DNA of 64,000 nt, from contig CAVZBX010000003.1 in assembly GCA_963773655.1 (NCBI GenBank), positions 682,001 to 746,000 on the forward strand. The letters are read 5' to 3'. Source of the DNA: DASSQJ01 sp963773655 (GTDB taxonomy: Bacteria > Actinomycetota > Actinomycetes > Actinomycetales > Dermatophilaceae). The notes beneath the pieces were generated by a model. It saw only the letters and a program-made list of their open reading frames with translations, had not been told where the DNA came from and did not search any database. The translations under genes were made by a program, and so were the position numbers. Numbering within the stretch: position 1 is the first letter of the stretch; every line of letters starts with the position of its first letter. This document shows, piece by piece, positions 53,612 to 61,669 of the stretch.

Positions 53612-53641
53612 TTGGGCCGCTCCGGCCCGGACCGGTAGGCT
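53612..53641 (+). promoter_or_regulatory. promoter of the bS22 gene
   Basis: -35 TTGGGC (53612-53617), 18-base spacer and -10 TAGGCT (53636-53641), about 40 bases before ATG 53682, with GAGGA as ribosome site. A dedicated promoter after the hairpin suits a ribosomal protein gene. Confidence 0.5.
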
Positions 53642-53681
53642 GGGCCGCCGCACTTCCCGCACCTGACAACGAGGACGTCCC

Positions 53682-53780
53682 ATGGGCTCTGTCATCAAGA
53701 AGCGGCGGAAGCGGATGGCGAAGAAGAAGCACCGCAAGCTGCTGCGCAAGACGCGTCACCAGCGTCGCAACAAGAAGTGA
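53682..53780 (+). CDS. small ribosomal subunit protein bS22 (AURKAIP1/COX24 domain)
   Basis: 32 residues, very basic: MGSVIKKRRKRMAKKKHRKL followed by LRKTRHQRRNKK. This is the tiny actinobacterial ribosomal protein bS22 seen in mycobacterial ribosome structures, related to the COX24/AURKAIP1 domain of mitochondrial mS38. It binds deep in the small subunit near the decoding region. Too short for most ORF filters. Own promoter and terminator flank it. Confidence 0.93.
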   Translation: MGSVIKKRRKRMAKKKHRKLLRKTRHQRRNKK

Positions 53781-53803
53781 CCTCGGGTCACCGCTGAACG
53801 CCG

Positions 53804-53833
53804 AAGGTCCCCGGGTCCACCGGGGGCCTTTGT
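53804..53833 (+). terminator. hairpin terminator after bS22
   Basis: AAGGTCCCCGG (53804-53814) pairs with CCGGGGGCCTT (53820-53830) over 11 bp with one G-T pair and a 5-base loop; TTTG follows. Confidence 0.75.
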
Positions 53834-53927
53834 CGTGCCGCCTCCCGTCCCACCGGCACCCCTCGCCGTGCCACCGGTGCAGGGCACTCGGTAGGGTCGG
53901 ACCCGTCGGAGCGTGAAGGAGAGGGCG

Positions 53928-54977
53928 TTGGCCAAGGTCGTGCTCGTCACCGGGGTGTCGCGGTACCTCGGGGGGCTGCTCGCCCGGCGGCTGGCCGCCG
54001 AGCCCGGGGTCGAGCACGTCGTGGGCGTCGACGTCATCCCGCCGCCGCACGACATCGGCACCGTCGAGTTCGTGCGCGCCGACATCCGCAACCCGATGAT
54101 CAGCCGGGTCATCGAGACCGCGGGCGTCGACACCGTCGTCCACATGAACGTCATCGCGACGCCGACCTTCGTCGGGGGCCGGACCCCGCAGAAGGAGATC
54201 AACGTCATCGGGACGATGCAGCTGCTCGCGGCGTGCCAGAAGGCCCGCACCGTCACGCGGCTCGTCGTCAAGTCCTCGGCCGCCGTCTACGGCTCGACCC
54301 CCCGCGACCCGGCCATGTTCACCGAGGACATGGGCGCCCGGCGCACCCCGTCCGGCGGCTTCGGCAAGGACTCCATCGAGGTGGAGGGCTACGTGCGCGG
54401 GTTCGCCCGCCGGCGCCCGGACGCCGAGATCCTCATGCTCCGCTTCGCCAACGTCATCGGCCCGGGCATCCGCACCTCGATCACCGACTACTTCAACCTG
54501 CCGGTGGTGCCGGTGCCGCTCGGCTACGACGCGCGGCTGCAGTTCCTCCACGAGGACGACGCCATCGAGGCGCTCACCCTCGCCGCGACCGGGCACGCCA
54601 CCGGTGTCGTCAACGTCGCCGGCGACGGCGTGGTGACCGTGCTCCAGGCCGCCGCCATCGCGGGTCGCCCGGTGGCGCCGATCCCGCTGCCCGCCGCGGG
54701 CCTCATCGGCGGGGTGACCCGGCGGATGCGCCTCGCCGACTTCTCGCCCGACCAGGTGTCGCTGCTCGCCTTCGGGCGGGGCCTGGACACCACCCGGATG
54801 CGCACCGTGCTCGGCTTCGAGCCGCGCTACACCTCCCGGGAGGCCTTCGAGGACCTCGCCGCCTCGCTCGGCTCGGCCGTGCCCGCCGCGTCGGCGGTCG
54901 GCGACCTCGTGAGCGGGGTCGCGGGCAGCGCGAGCCAGGCGGTCCTGCGGGCGCTCGGCGCCGGGAGTGGTCACTGA
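53928..54977 (+). CDS. NAD-dependent epimerase/dehydratase (extended SDR)
   Basis: 349-residue extended SDR like Rv0501. Cofactor motif VTGVSRYLGGLLARRL (about 7-22), Asp in VGVDVIPP, a VHMNVIATPTFVGG segment, catalytic SSAAVYGS and the conserved RFANVIGPGIRTSITDYF. Sugar-nucleotide epimerase/dehydratase by family; substrate unknown. The start must be TTG 53928: AAGGAGAG lies at the correct distance for it and immediately after the upstream in-frame GTG 53913, so GTG cannot use that site. Overlaps the acyltransferase gene by one base. Confidence 0.87.
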   Translation: MAKVVLVTGVSRYLGGLLARRLAAEPGVEHVVGVDVIPPPHDIGTVEFVRADIRNPMISRVIETAGVDTVVHMNVIATPTFVGGRTPQKEINVIGTMQLLAACQKARTVTRLVVKSSAAVYGSTPRDPAMFTEDMGARRTPSGGFGKDSIEVEGYVRGFARRRPDAEILMLRFANVIGPGIRTSITDYFNLPVVPVPLGYDARLQFLHEDDAIEALTLAATGHATGVVNVAGDGVVTVLQAAAIAGRPVAPIPLPAAGLIGGVTRRMRLADFSPDQVSLLAFGRGLDTTRMRTVLGFEPRYTSREAFEDLAASLGSAVPAASAVGDLVSGVAGSASQAVLRALGAGSGH

Positions 54978-56671
54978 TGGCCCGCCGGGGGGCCCTAGCG
55001 GCCGGTGCGGAGCGCGCCTCGGGCGAGCGCGCACGCCGCCGTTCCACCCCGCTCCTCGGGGCCGAGCCGGTCACCGTCGCCGACGACGGCGCCACGTCGG
55101 CCGCCGGCGCCGAGACCGGACCGGCTGCCGCGTCCGGCGAGGCGGCGGCGCGGCAGGGAGCCGGGTCCGCAGGCAGCCGCGCGGCGCGAGCCAGCACGAA
55201 GCGCTCCGGTGCCAAGTCAGAGGGCGCGAAGGCAGAGGGCGCGAAGCGTCCCGCAGCGAAGTCCACGGGCACGAAGCGTCCCGCCGCGAAGTCCACGGGC
55301 ACGAAGCGTCCCGCCGCGAAGTCCGCGAGCGCGAAGCGTCCCGCCGCGAAGGGCGCGGGCACCGAGCGCACCGACACGGCCCCCGCCGGGGCCGGGAAGC
55401 CCCCGGCGAAGAGCCCCGCGACGAAGCACCCCACCCCGAAGGGCTCCACGCCGGCGGACGCCGGTGCGCAGCCCGTGGCTCCGGAAGGCACCGCCGCACG
55501 CTCGGCCGCGCCGGTGACCCCGGCCGCGGCCGCCCGGCCGAGCCGGCGCCCCCACCGCCCGGCGCCGAAGGTCACCTCCAAGCCCTCGCGCAAGGTCGTG
55601 ACCGTGTCCGGTGAGCGCCCCCGGCGCCCGCGGACGTCACCGCGCGAGAAGGCCCGCCGCGACGCCGCCGCCGCGCGGCCGCACCTGCGCCTCGCGGAGC
55701 CGCCGCCCCTGGACCCCACTGTCGCCGACGCACCGTCGCGCAGCGGCCTGCCGCTGCCCGACGCCGCCGAGGTGGTGGAGGCGCTGGTCACCGCCCTGCG
55801 GGTCGCGGCCGGTGCCGCGGGCATCGCCCCCCAGGACGTCGAGCGCCGGGTCGCCGAGGTGCTCGCCTACCTGCGCCGGCGCGTCGAGGGCGACTACACG
55901 GTCGACGACTTCGGCTACGACGAGGACTTCACGACCAACGTCTTCTACCCGGTGCTGCGCCCGCTGTACCGGCACTGGTTCCGCGTCGAGGTGCGCGGCA
56001 TCGAGAACATCCCCGCGCACGGGGGCGCGCTGCTCGTCTCGAACCACTCGGGCACCGTCGCGTACGACTCCCTGATGATCCAGCTCGCGGTGCACGACGA
56101 GCACCCTCAGCACCGGGTGATGCGTGCGCTCGGCGCCGACTTCGTCTTCAAGACGCCATTCGTCGGCACCATGGCCCGCAGGTCGGGCTCGACGCTGGCC
56201 ACCGGGGCCGACGCCGAGCGACTGCTCTCGGCCGGTGAGCTCGTCGGGGTCTTCCCCGAGGGCTTCAAGGGCATCGGGAAGCCGTTCAGCGAGCGCTACA
56301 AGCTGCAGCGCTTCGGGCGCGGCGGCTTCGTCTCGGCGGCGCTGCGCGCCGGGGTGCCCATCATCCCGTGCTCGGTCGTCGGTGCCGAGGAGATCGCCCC
56401 GATCATCGGCAACATGAACACCCTCGCCCGGCTGCTCGGTGTCCCCTACATGCCGGTCACCCCGACCTGGCCGTTGCTCGGACCGCTGGGCGCGGTGCCG
56501 CTGCCGAGCAAGTGGATCATCGAGTTCGGGGCGCCCATCGACACCGACGGCTACGAGCCCGGCGCGGCCGACGACCCCATGCTCGTCTTCGACCTCACCG
56601 ACCAGGTCCGCGAGACCATCCAGCAGACGCTGTACACGCTGCTCATGCAGCGGCGCTCGGTCTTCTTCTGA
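54977..56671 (+). CDS. lysophospholipid acyltransferase-like protein with Lys/Ala/Pro-rich N-terminal repeats
   Basis: 564 residues, counterpart of Rv0502 but much longer at the N-terminus. Residues 1 to about 215 are low complexity, with repeats such as KRPAAKSTGTKRPAAKSTGT, resembling histone-H1-like tails. The enzyme domain (about 340-560) has LLVSNHSGTVAYD (NHX4D site), FVGTMARRSGS, GVFPEGFKG and IIPCSVVGAEE. It should acylate a lipid at the membrane. ATG 54977 shares its A with the previous TGA. The role of the basic repeats is unknown. Confidence 0.87.
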   Translation: MARRGALAAGAERASGERARRRSTPLLGAEPVTVADDGATSAAGAETGPAAASGEAAARQGAGSAGSRAARASTKRSGAKSEGAKAEGAKRPAAKSTGTKRPAAKSTGTKRPAAKSASAKRPAAKGAGTERTDTAPAGAGKPPAKSPATKHPTPKGSTPADAGAQPVAPEGTAARSAAPVTPAAAARPSRRPHRPAPKVTSKPSRKVVTVSGERPRRPRTSPREKARRDAAAARPHLRLAEPPPLDPTVADAPSRSGLPLPDAAEVVEALVTALRVAAGAAGIAPQDVERRVAEVLAYLRRRVEGDYTVDDFGYDEDFTTNVFYPVLRPLYRHWFRVEVRGIENIPAHGGALLVSNHSGTVAYDSLMIQLAVHDEHPQHRVMRALGADFVFKTPFVGTMARRSGSTLATGADAERLLSAGELVGVFPEGFKGIGKPFSERYKLQRFGRGGFVSAALRAGVPIIPCSVVGAEEIAPIIGNMNTLARLLGVPYMPVTPTWPLLGPLGAVPLPSKWIIEFGAPIDTDGYEPGAADDPMLVFDLTDQVRETIQQTLYTLLMQRRSVFF

Positions 56672-56958
56672 TGGACCGTCGCGGGCCCGGCCCCGACCCC
56701 GCCGCACCGCCGCGGGTCACGCTCGTCGTCCGCGACGGCTGCCACCTGTGCGAGCCGGCCCGCGAGGTCGTCGCGCGGGTCGCGGCCGACCTCGGCGTCG
56801 GCTGGGAGGAGGTCGACGTCGACTCCGACCCCGACCTGCGGGCACGCTGGTCCGACGAGGTGCCGGTGACCCTCGTCGACGGCAGGCAGCACGACTTCTG
56901 GCGGGTCGACGAGACCCGGTTGCGGGACGCCCTGGCCCGGCCACCTCGCCGCTCGTAG
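56671..56958 (+). CDS. glutaredoxin-like/thioredoxin-fold protein (DUF836 type)
   Basis: 95 residues, with the redox-type CxxC motif DGCHLCEPAREVV (about 21-33), the WEEVDVDSDPDLRARWSDEVPV core with cis-Pro in VPVTLV and a terminal DALARPP. It corresponds to Rv0508, upstream of hemA in M. tuberculosis. ATG 56671 overlaps the acyltransferase stop by one base. Confidence 0.88.
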   Translation: MDRRGPGPDPAAPPRVTLVVRDGCHLCEPAREVVARVAADLGVGWEEVDVDSDPDLRARWSDEVPVTLVDGRQHDFWRVDETRLRDALARPPRRS

Positions 56959-57000
56959 CACACGCGTCCGTGGCGCCCGTCACGGGGGTGCGGCGCGACT

Positions 57001-57018
57001 TTGTGCGGGGCTTCACAA
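57001..57018 (+). promoter_or_regulatory. Rex operator
   Basis: TTGTGCGGGGCTTCACAA matches the Rex operator consensus TTGTGAANNNNTTCACAA at 12 of the 14 fixed positions (only the AA of the left half differ). Its left end is also the probable -35 box of the rex promoter, so binding would block transcription. This predicts autoregulation by the NADH/NAD ratio. Confidence 0.8.
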
Positions 57019-57029
57019 GACCGTAGGCT
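57001..57029 (+). promoter_or_regulatory. promoter of the rex-hem operon
   Basis: -35 TTGTGC (57001-57006), 17-base spacer, -10 TAGGCT (57024-57029). Transcription would start near 57036 and give a leader of about 70 bases before GTG 57104. Confidence 0.65.
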
Positions 57030-57103
57030 GTGGTGATTGTCCGCGTGCGGGCGCCGGCGCCCCGGCCCCCACCGCTCGCCGCCCGAGCCCGCGAAAGGAG
57101 TCG

Positions 57104-57778
57104 GTGACCCGCGTGTCCACCGCAGCAACCGCGCGCCGGGAGGTCCCGGCGGCCTCGGTGGCCCGTCTCCCCGGGTACCTGCGGGCGCTGACGGCGCTCG
57201 CGCGCGACGGCATCGCCTCGGTCAGCTCGGAGGAGCTCGCCGCGGCGGCCGGGGTCAGCTCGGCGATGCTCCGCAAGGACCTGTCGCACCTCGGCTCCTA
57301 CGGCGTGCGCGGCGTCGGCTACGACGTCGAGCGGCTCGCGTCCGAGATCGCCGCGGCGCTCGGGCTCACCCAGGACTGGCCGGTCGCCATCGTCGGCATG
57401 GGCAACCTCGGACGGGCGCTCGCCGCCTACAGCGGCTTCGCCGAGCGCGGCTTCCGGGTCATCGCGCTGCTCGACGGCGACCCCCGGGTCGTCGGCGAGG
57501 AGGTGGCCGGCACCGCGGTGCGCCCGATGACGGACCTGCCCGCCCTGGTCTCGGAGCAGGGGCTGGCCATCGGCGTCATCGCCACCTCCGGCGCGGGGGC
57601 GCAGGACGCGTGCGACTCGCTCGTGCACGCCGGCGTCCGCTCGGTGCTCAACTTCGCACCGGTGGTGCTGGCCGTCCCCGACGACGTCACCGTCCGCCGC
57701 GTCGACCTCTCGACCGAGCTGCAGATCCTCGCCTTCCACGGGCAGCGTGAGGCCCTCGCCGAGGCGGTGGCGCGATGA
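57104..57778 (+). CDS. rex: redox-sensing transcriptional repressor Rex
   Basis: 224-residue repressor that leaves DNA when NADH is high. N-terminal winged helix (about 20-85) with LPGYLRALTALARDG, VSSEELAAAAGVSSAMLRKDLSHLGSYG (in parts) and GVRGVGYDV; C-terminal Rossmann domain with AIVGMGNLGRALA (about 94-106) and IATSGAGAQ; the C-terminal helix LQILAFHGQ mediates domain swap. GTG 57104 has AAGGAG 5 bases upstream. Coupled to hemA by ATGA. Its operator lies about 100 bases upstream. Confidence 0.95.
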   Translation: MTRVSTAATARREVPAASVARLPGYLRALTALARDGIASVSSEELAAAAGVSSAMLRKDLSHLGSYGVRGVGYDVERLASEIAAALGLTQDWPVAIVGMGNLGRALAAYSGFAERGFRVIALLDGDPRVVGEEVAGTAVRPMTDLPALVSEQGLAIGVIATSGAGAQDACDSLVHAGVRSVLNFAPVVLAVPDDVTVRRVDLSTELQILAFHGQREALAEAVAR

Positions 57779-59085
57779 GCCTGGTCGTCCTGGGGCTGTC
57801 CCACCACGGCGCTCCGCTGCCGCTCCTCGAGGCGGTCGCGCTCGACGACGCCGCACGTGCTGCGCTGGAGACGGCGATCCTGCGCTCGGAGCACGTCAGC
57901 GAGGCGGTCGTGCTCTCCACGTGCAACCGCACCGAGGTGTACGCGGAGTGCCTCACCTTCCACGGCGCGCTCGTCGACGTCACGGCGGCGCTCGGCGCCG
58001 CGTGCGGGGTCGACCGGACCGCCCTCCAGCCCCACCTGTACGTCCACTACGAGGACCGGGGCATCGCCCACGCCTTCACCGTGGCGTCCGGGCTGGACTC
58101 GATGGCGGTCGGCGAGGCCCAGATCCTCGGCCAGGTGCGCCGCGCGCTCACCGACGCCCAGGCCCGCGGCCACGTCGGCCCCGCGCTCAACGCGCTGTTC
58201 CAGCAGGCCCTGCGGGTGGCCAAGCGGGTCCACTCCGAGACCGAGATCGACCTGGTGAGCGGCTCCCTCGTCCAGGCCGGGCTCACCCGCGCCGAGGCCG
58301 TCCTCGGTGGGCTCGGCGGGCTCGACGTGCTCGTCGTCGGCGCCGGGGGCATGGGCGCGCTGGCCGCCGCCACCGTCTCCCGGCTCGGGGCCCGCGACGT
58401 CGTCGTCGTCAACCGTGACTCCGGTCGGGCCCGTGCCGTGGCGCACCGCGCCGGCGGCACCGCGCGCCCGCTCACCGAGCTCGACGACGCCCTCGCCGGC
58501 GCCGACCTCGTCATCTCCTCCACCGGCGCCCGCGGCCAGGTGGTCTCGACCGAGGCGGTGGCCGCGGCGCTCACGCGGCGCGGCCGCCGGCCGCAGGTGT
58601 TCCTCGACCTCGCCCTGCCGCACGACGTCGACCTCGAGGTCGGCTACCTGCCCGGGGCGACCCGGGTCGGCCTCGCCGAGCTCGGCGACGACCTCGCCCG
58701 GGCCGGGTCCGCACCCCAGGTGGCCCGCGCCCGCGAGCTCGTGACCGGTGAGGTCGCCGCGTACCTCATGGCCCGCTCGGCCGAGGCGGTGGCCCCGACC
58801 GTCACCGCGCTGCGCGCCCGGGCCGGCCAGCTCGTCGCCGAGGAGATGGCCCGGCTCGAGCGGCGTACGCCCGGGATGGGGGAGGCCGAGCGCGAGGAGG
58901 TGCGCCGTGCCGTCCAGCGCGTCGTCGACAAGCTCCTCCACACCCCCACGGTGCGGGTCAAGGAGCTCGCCCGCGAGGGGCAGGGCGGCGACTACGCCCG
59001 TGCCCTCTCCGAGCTCTTCGACCTCGACCCCCGTGACGTCTCGCTCGTCTCCGCCCCCCCGACGATCCCGGGGGACGAGCAGTGA
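57775..59085 (+). CDS. hemA: glutamyl-tRNA reductase
   Basis: First committed step of C5-pathway tetrapyrrole synthesis, making glutamate-1-semialdehyde from Glu-tRNA. 436 residues with catalytic Cys in LSTCNRTEVYAE (about 43-54), GEAQILGQVR, NADP motif VVGAGGMGALAA and DLALPHDVD. Normal length with the C-terminal dimerisation helix. hemL is elsewhere. ATG 57775 within rex stop. Confidence 0.95.
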   Translation: MSLVVLGLSHHGAPLPLLEAVALDDAARAALETAILRSEHVSEAVVLSTCNRTEVYAECLTFHGALVDVTAALGAACGVDRTALQPHLYVHYEDRGIAHAFTVASGLDSMAVGEAQILGQVRRALTDAQARGHVGPALNALFQQALRVAKRVHSETEIDLVSGSLVQAGLTRAEAVLGGLGGLDVLVVGAGGMGALAAATVSRLGARDVVVVNRDSGRARAVAHRAGGTARPLTELDDALAGADLVISSTGARGQVVSTEAVAAALTRRGRRPQVFLDLALPHDVDLEVGYLPGATRVGLAELGDDLARAGSAPQVARARELVTGEVAAYLMARSAEAVAPTVTALRARAGQLVAEEMARLERRTPGMGEAEREEVRRAVQRVVDKLLHTPTVRVKELAREGQGGDYARALSELFDLDPRDVSLVSAPPTIPGDEQ

Positions 59086-60050
59086 CCGCCCTGCGCCTCG
59101 GCACCCGCCGCTCCGAGCTCGCCACCACCCAGTCCGCCTGGGTGGCCGACCGCCTGCGCGACCTCGGCTTCGAGGTCGAGCTCGTCGAGGTCACCACCGA
59201 CGGCGACCGCGACCGCACCACCCCCCTCGCCGACCTCGGTGGCACCGGAGTGTTCGTCTCGGCGCTGCGCGAGGCCCTCGTCGAGGGCCGCGTCGACCTC
59301 GCCGTCCACTCGCTCAAGGACCTGCCCACCGCGCCCGACCCCCACACGGTGGTCGCCGCCGTCCCGGTCCGGGAGGACCCCCGCGACGCGCTCGTCGCCC
59401 GCGACGGCCTCACCCTCGCCGAGCTGCCCGCCGGCGCCCGGGTGGGCACCGGCTCGCCGCGCCGCCGCGCCCAGATCGCCGCCCTGGGCCTCGGCCTGGA
59501 GATGACCGACGTGCGCGGCAACGTCGACACCCGGATGCGCGCGGTCACCGACGGCCGCCTCGACGCCGTGGTGCTCGCCGCCGCGGGGCTGCGCCGGCTG
59601 GCCCGCATCGGCGAGGCCACCGAGCTGCTCGACCCGATCCAGGTGCTCCCCGCGCCGGGGCAGGGTGCGCTCGCCGTGGAGGTGCGCGCGGACGACGCCG
59701 ACACCATCGCCGCCGTCGCCTCGCTCGACGACCCCGACGCCCGCGCCTGCGTCACCGCCGAGCGGGCGCTGCTCGCCGAGCTCGAGGCCGGGTGCTCGGC
59801 ACCCGTGGGGGCGCTGGCCGAGGTGGTCGAGGGTGTGGAGGGTCCGGAGCTGTCGCTGCGCGCGGTCGTCGCGGCCCCCGACGGCTCGGCCGACCTGCGC
59901 CGCTCCCTCACCGGCGACCCCGACGCCGCCGACGACCTCGGCCGCCGGCTCGCCCGGCTGCTCCTCGAGGACGGCGCCGCCGACCTCGTGCCACCCAGCA
60001 CCACCTTGCACCCGTCCACCGCAACAGCCGTCACGGAGCGTGCCCAGTGA
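59082..60050 (+). CDS. hemC: porphobilinogen deaminase (hydroxymethylbilane synthase)
   Basis: Polymerises four porphobilinogens to hydroxymethylbilane. 322 residues: RLGTRRSELATTQS (about 5-18), DLAVHSLKDLPT, GTGSPRRRAQI, RGNVDTRM, and the cofactor-bearing Cys in LEAGCSAPVGA (about 240). GTG 59082 overlaps the hemA stop. Confidence 0.95.
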   Translation: MTALRLGTRRSELATTQSAWVADRLRDLGFEVELVEVTTDGDRDRTTPLADLGGTGVFVSALREALVEGRVDLAVHSLKDLPTAPDPHTVVAAVPVREDPRDALVARDGLTLAELPAGARVGTGSPRRRAQIAALGLGLEMTDVRGNVDTRMRAVTDGRLDAVVLAAAGLRRLARIGEATELLDPIQVLPAPGQGALAVEVRADDADTIAAVASLDDPDARACVTAERALLAELEAGCSAPVGALAEVVEGVEGPELSLRAVVAAPDGSADLRRSLTGDPDAADDLGRRLARLLLEDGAADLVPPSTTLHPSTATAVTERAQ

Positions 60051-61669
60051 GCCCCACGCGCTCGTCCTCTGCCCGCAGCCCCCGCGTCCCCGCGCGCGTC
60101 GCCTTCGTCGGCGGCGGACCGGGTGACCCCGGGCTCCTCACCGTCCGCGCCACCGAGCTGCTCGCGGCCGCCGACGCCGTCGTCATCGACCAGGTGGCCC
60201 GGGAGGGCCTGGCCCTGCGTCACGCGCGCCCCGGCGTCGACGTCGTCGACGCCGGCCACGGCGACCACGGCGAGCCCCTCACCCAGGCATCCCGCGCCAA
60301 GCTCGTGGTCCGGACGGCGAAGGCGCACCCCGGTGGCCTCGTCGTGCGGCTCATGGACGGCGACCCCGCCGTGTTCAACGGACTCGCCGAGGAGGCGGGC
60401 GCGTGCGTCAAGGCCGGTGTCGCCGTCGAGGTCTGCCCCGGGGTGAGCTCGGTGACCGCGGTCCCCGCGTACGCCGGGGTGCCGCTCACCGCCAAGGGCA
60501 CCACCGGTGTGCACGTCGTCGTGGCCGGTGCCGGTGACCCGGACCTCGCGGGTGGCATCCACCCCGGCACCACGGTCGTCGTCCTCGGCGCCCCGGACCG
60601 GGCGGCCGAGGTGCTCGAGGGGCTGGCCGCCGCCGGTCGCGCCGCCGACACCCCCGTCGCCGTCACCGAGCAGGGGACCACGACCGAGCAGCGCACCACC
60701 GTGACCACCCTCGCCGAGGCCCCCCGGGTCGTCGCCGCGGGACGGTTCCCGGTGCTCGCGGTGGTCGGGCGCACCGTGGCCCTGCGGGAGACGCTGTCCT
60801 GGTTCGAGACCAAGCCGCTCTACGGCTGGCGGGTGCTGGTGCCGCGCACCAAGGAGCAGTCCGGGTCGATGATCGCCCGGCTCGAGCACCACGGCGCCCA
60901 CGCCGAGGTCGTCCCGACGATCTCGGTGGAACCTCCGCGCACGCCGCAGCAGCTCGAGCGGGCCGTCAAGGGGATGGTGACCGGTCGCTACGACTGGGTG
61001 GGCTTCACCTCCGCCAACGCGGTGCGCGCCATCCGGGAGAAGTTCGACGAGTTCGGGCTCGACGCCCGCTCGTTCGCCGGGCTCAAGGTGGCCGCGGTCG
61101 GGGGCGTCACGGCCGATGCCCTGCGCGAGTGGGGCATCCACCCCGATCTCGTGCCGTCCGGCGAGCAGTCCGCCCGCGGGCTGCTCGAGGAGTGGCCGCC
61201 CTACGACCCCGACCTCGACCCGATCAACCGGGTCTTCCTGCCGCGCGCGGACATCGCCACCGACACCCTCGTCGCGGGCCTCCAGGACATGGGCTGGGAG
61301 GTCGACGACGTCACCGCGTACCGCACGGTGCGGGCGGCGCCTCCGGCGGCGCGGACGCGCGACGCCATCAAGGGCGGTGCCTTCGACGCCGTCGTCTTCA
61401 CCTCGAGCTCCACGGTGCGCAACCTCGTCGGCATCGCCGGCAAGCCGCACCCCGGCACCGTCATCGCGTGCATCGGCCCGGCCACGGCCAAGACGGCCGA
61501 GGAGCACGGCCTGCGGGTCGACGTCCTCGCCCCGGAGCCGAGGGCGGAGGCGCTCGTCGACGCGCTCGCCGACCACGGCCGCTCGCTGGCCCTCGCCGCC
61601 GACGAGGCGGGGGAGGCGGTGCTGCGGCCGAGCCAGCGCCGGCCGGGGGCGCGGAAGCGCGCCACGTGA
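60047..61669 (+). CDS. uroporphyrinogen-III C-methyltransferase / uroporphyrinogen-III synthase fusion
   Basis: 540-residue fusion of CobA and HemD. The N-terminal methyltransferase (about 15-260) has VAFVGGGPGDPGLLTVRA, VRLMDGDPAVFN and VCPGVSSVTAVPAYAGVPLT. The C-terminal synthase (about 265-515) has GWRVLVPRTKEQSGSM, DWVGFTSANAVRA, FLPRADIATDTLVAGL and FTSSSTVRNLVG. It closes the ring and can divert the product toward siroheme or cobalamin. This fusion is normal in actinobacterial hem operons. GTG 60047 overlaps the hemC stop. Confidence 0.93.
   Translation: MSPTRSSSARSPRVPARVAFVGGGPGDPGLLTVRATELLAAADAVVIDQVAREGLALRHARPGVDVVDAGHGDHGEPLTQASRAKLVVRTAKAHPGGLVVRLMDGDPAVFNGLAEEAGACVKAGVAVEVCPGVSSVTAVPAYAGVPLTAKGTTGVHVVVAGAGDPDLAGGIHPGTTVVVLGAPDRAAEVLEGLAAAGRAADTPVAVTEQGTTTEQRTTVTTLAEAPRVVAAGRFPVLAVVGRTVALRETLSWFETKPLYGWRVLVPRTKEQSGSMIARLEHHGAHAEVVPTISVEPPRTPQQLERAVKGMVTGRYDWVGFTSANAVRAIREKFDEFGLDARSFAGLKVAAVGGVTADALREWGIHPDLVPSGEQSARGLLEEWPPYDPDLDPINRVFLPRADIATDTLVAGLQDMGWEVDDVTAYRTVRAAPPAARTRDAIKGGAFDAVVFTSSSTVRNLVGIAGKPHPGTVIACIGPATAKTAEEHGLRVDVLAPEPRAEALVDALADHGRSLALAADEAGEAVLRPSQRRPGARKRAT

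Noticed and set aside
60047..61669. CobA-HemD fusion as a novelty
   Set aside because: Standard architecture in actinobacterial hem operons.
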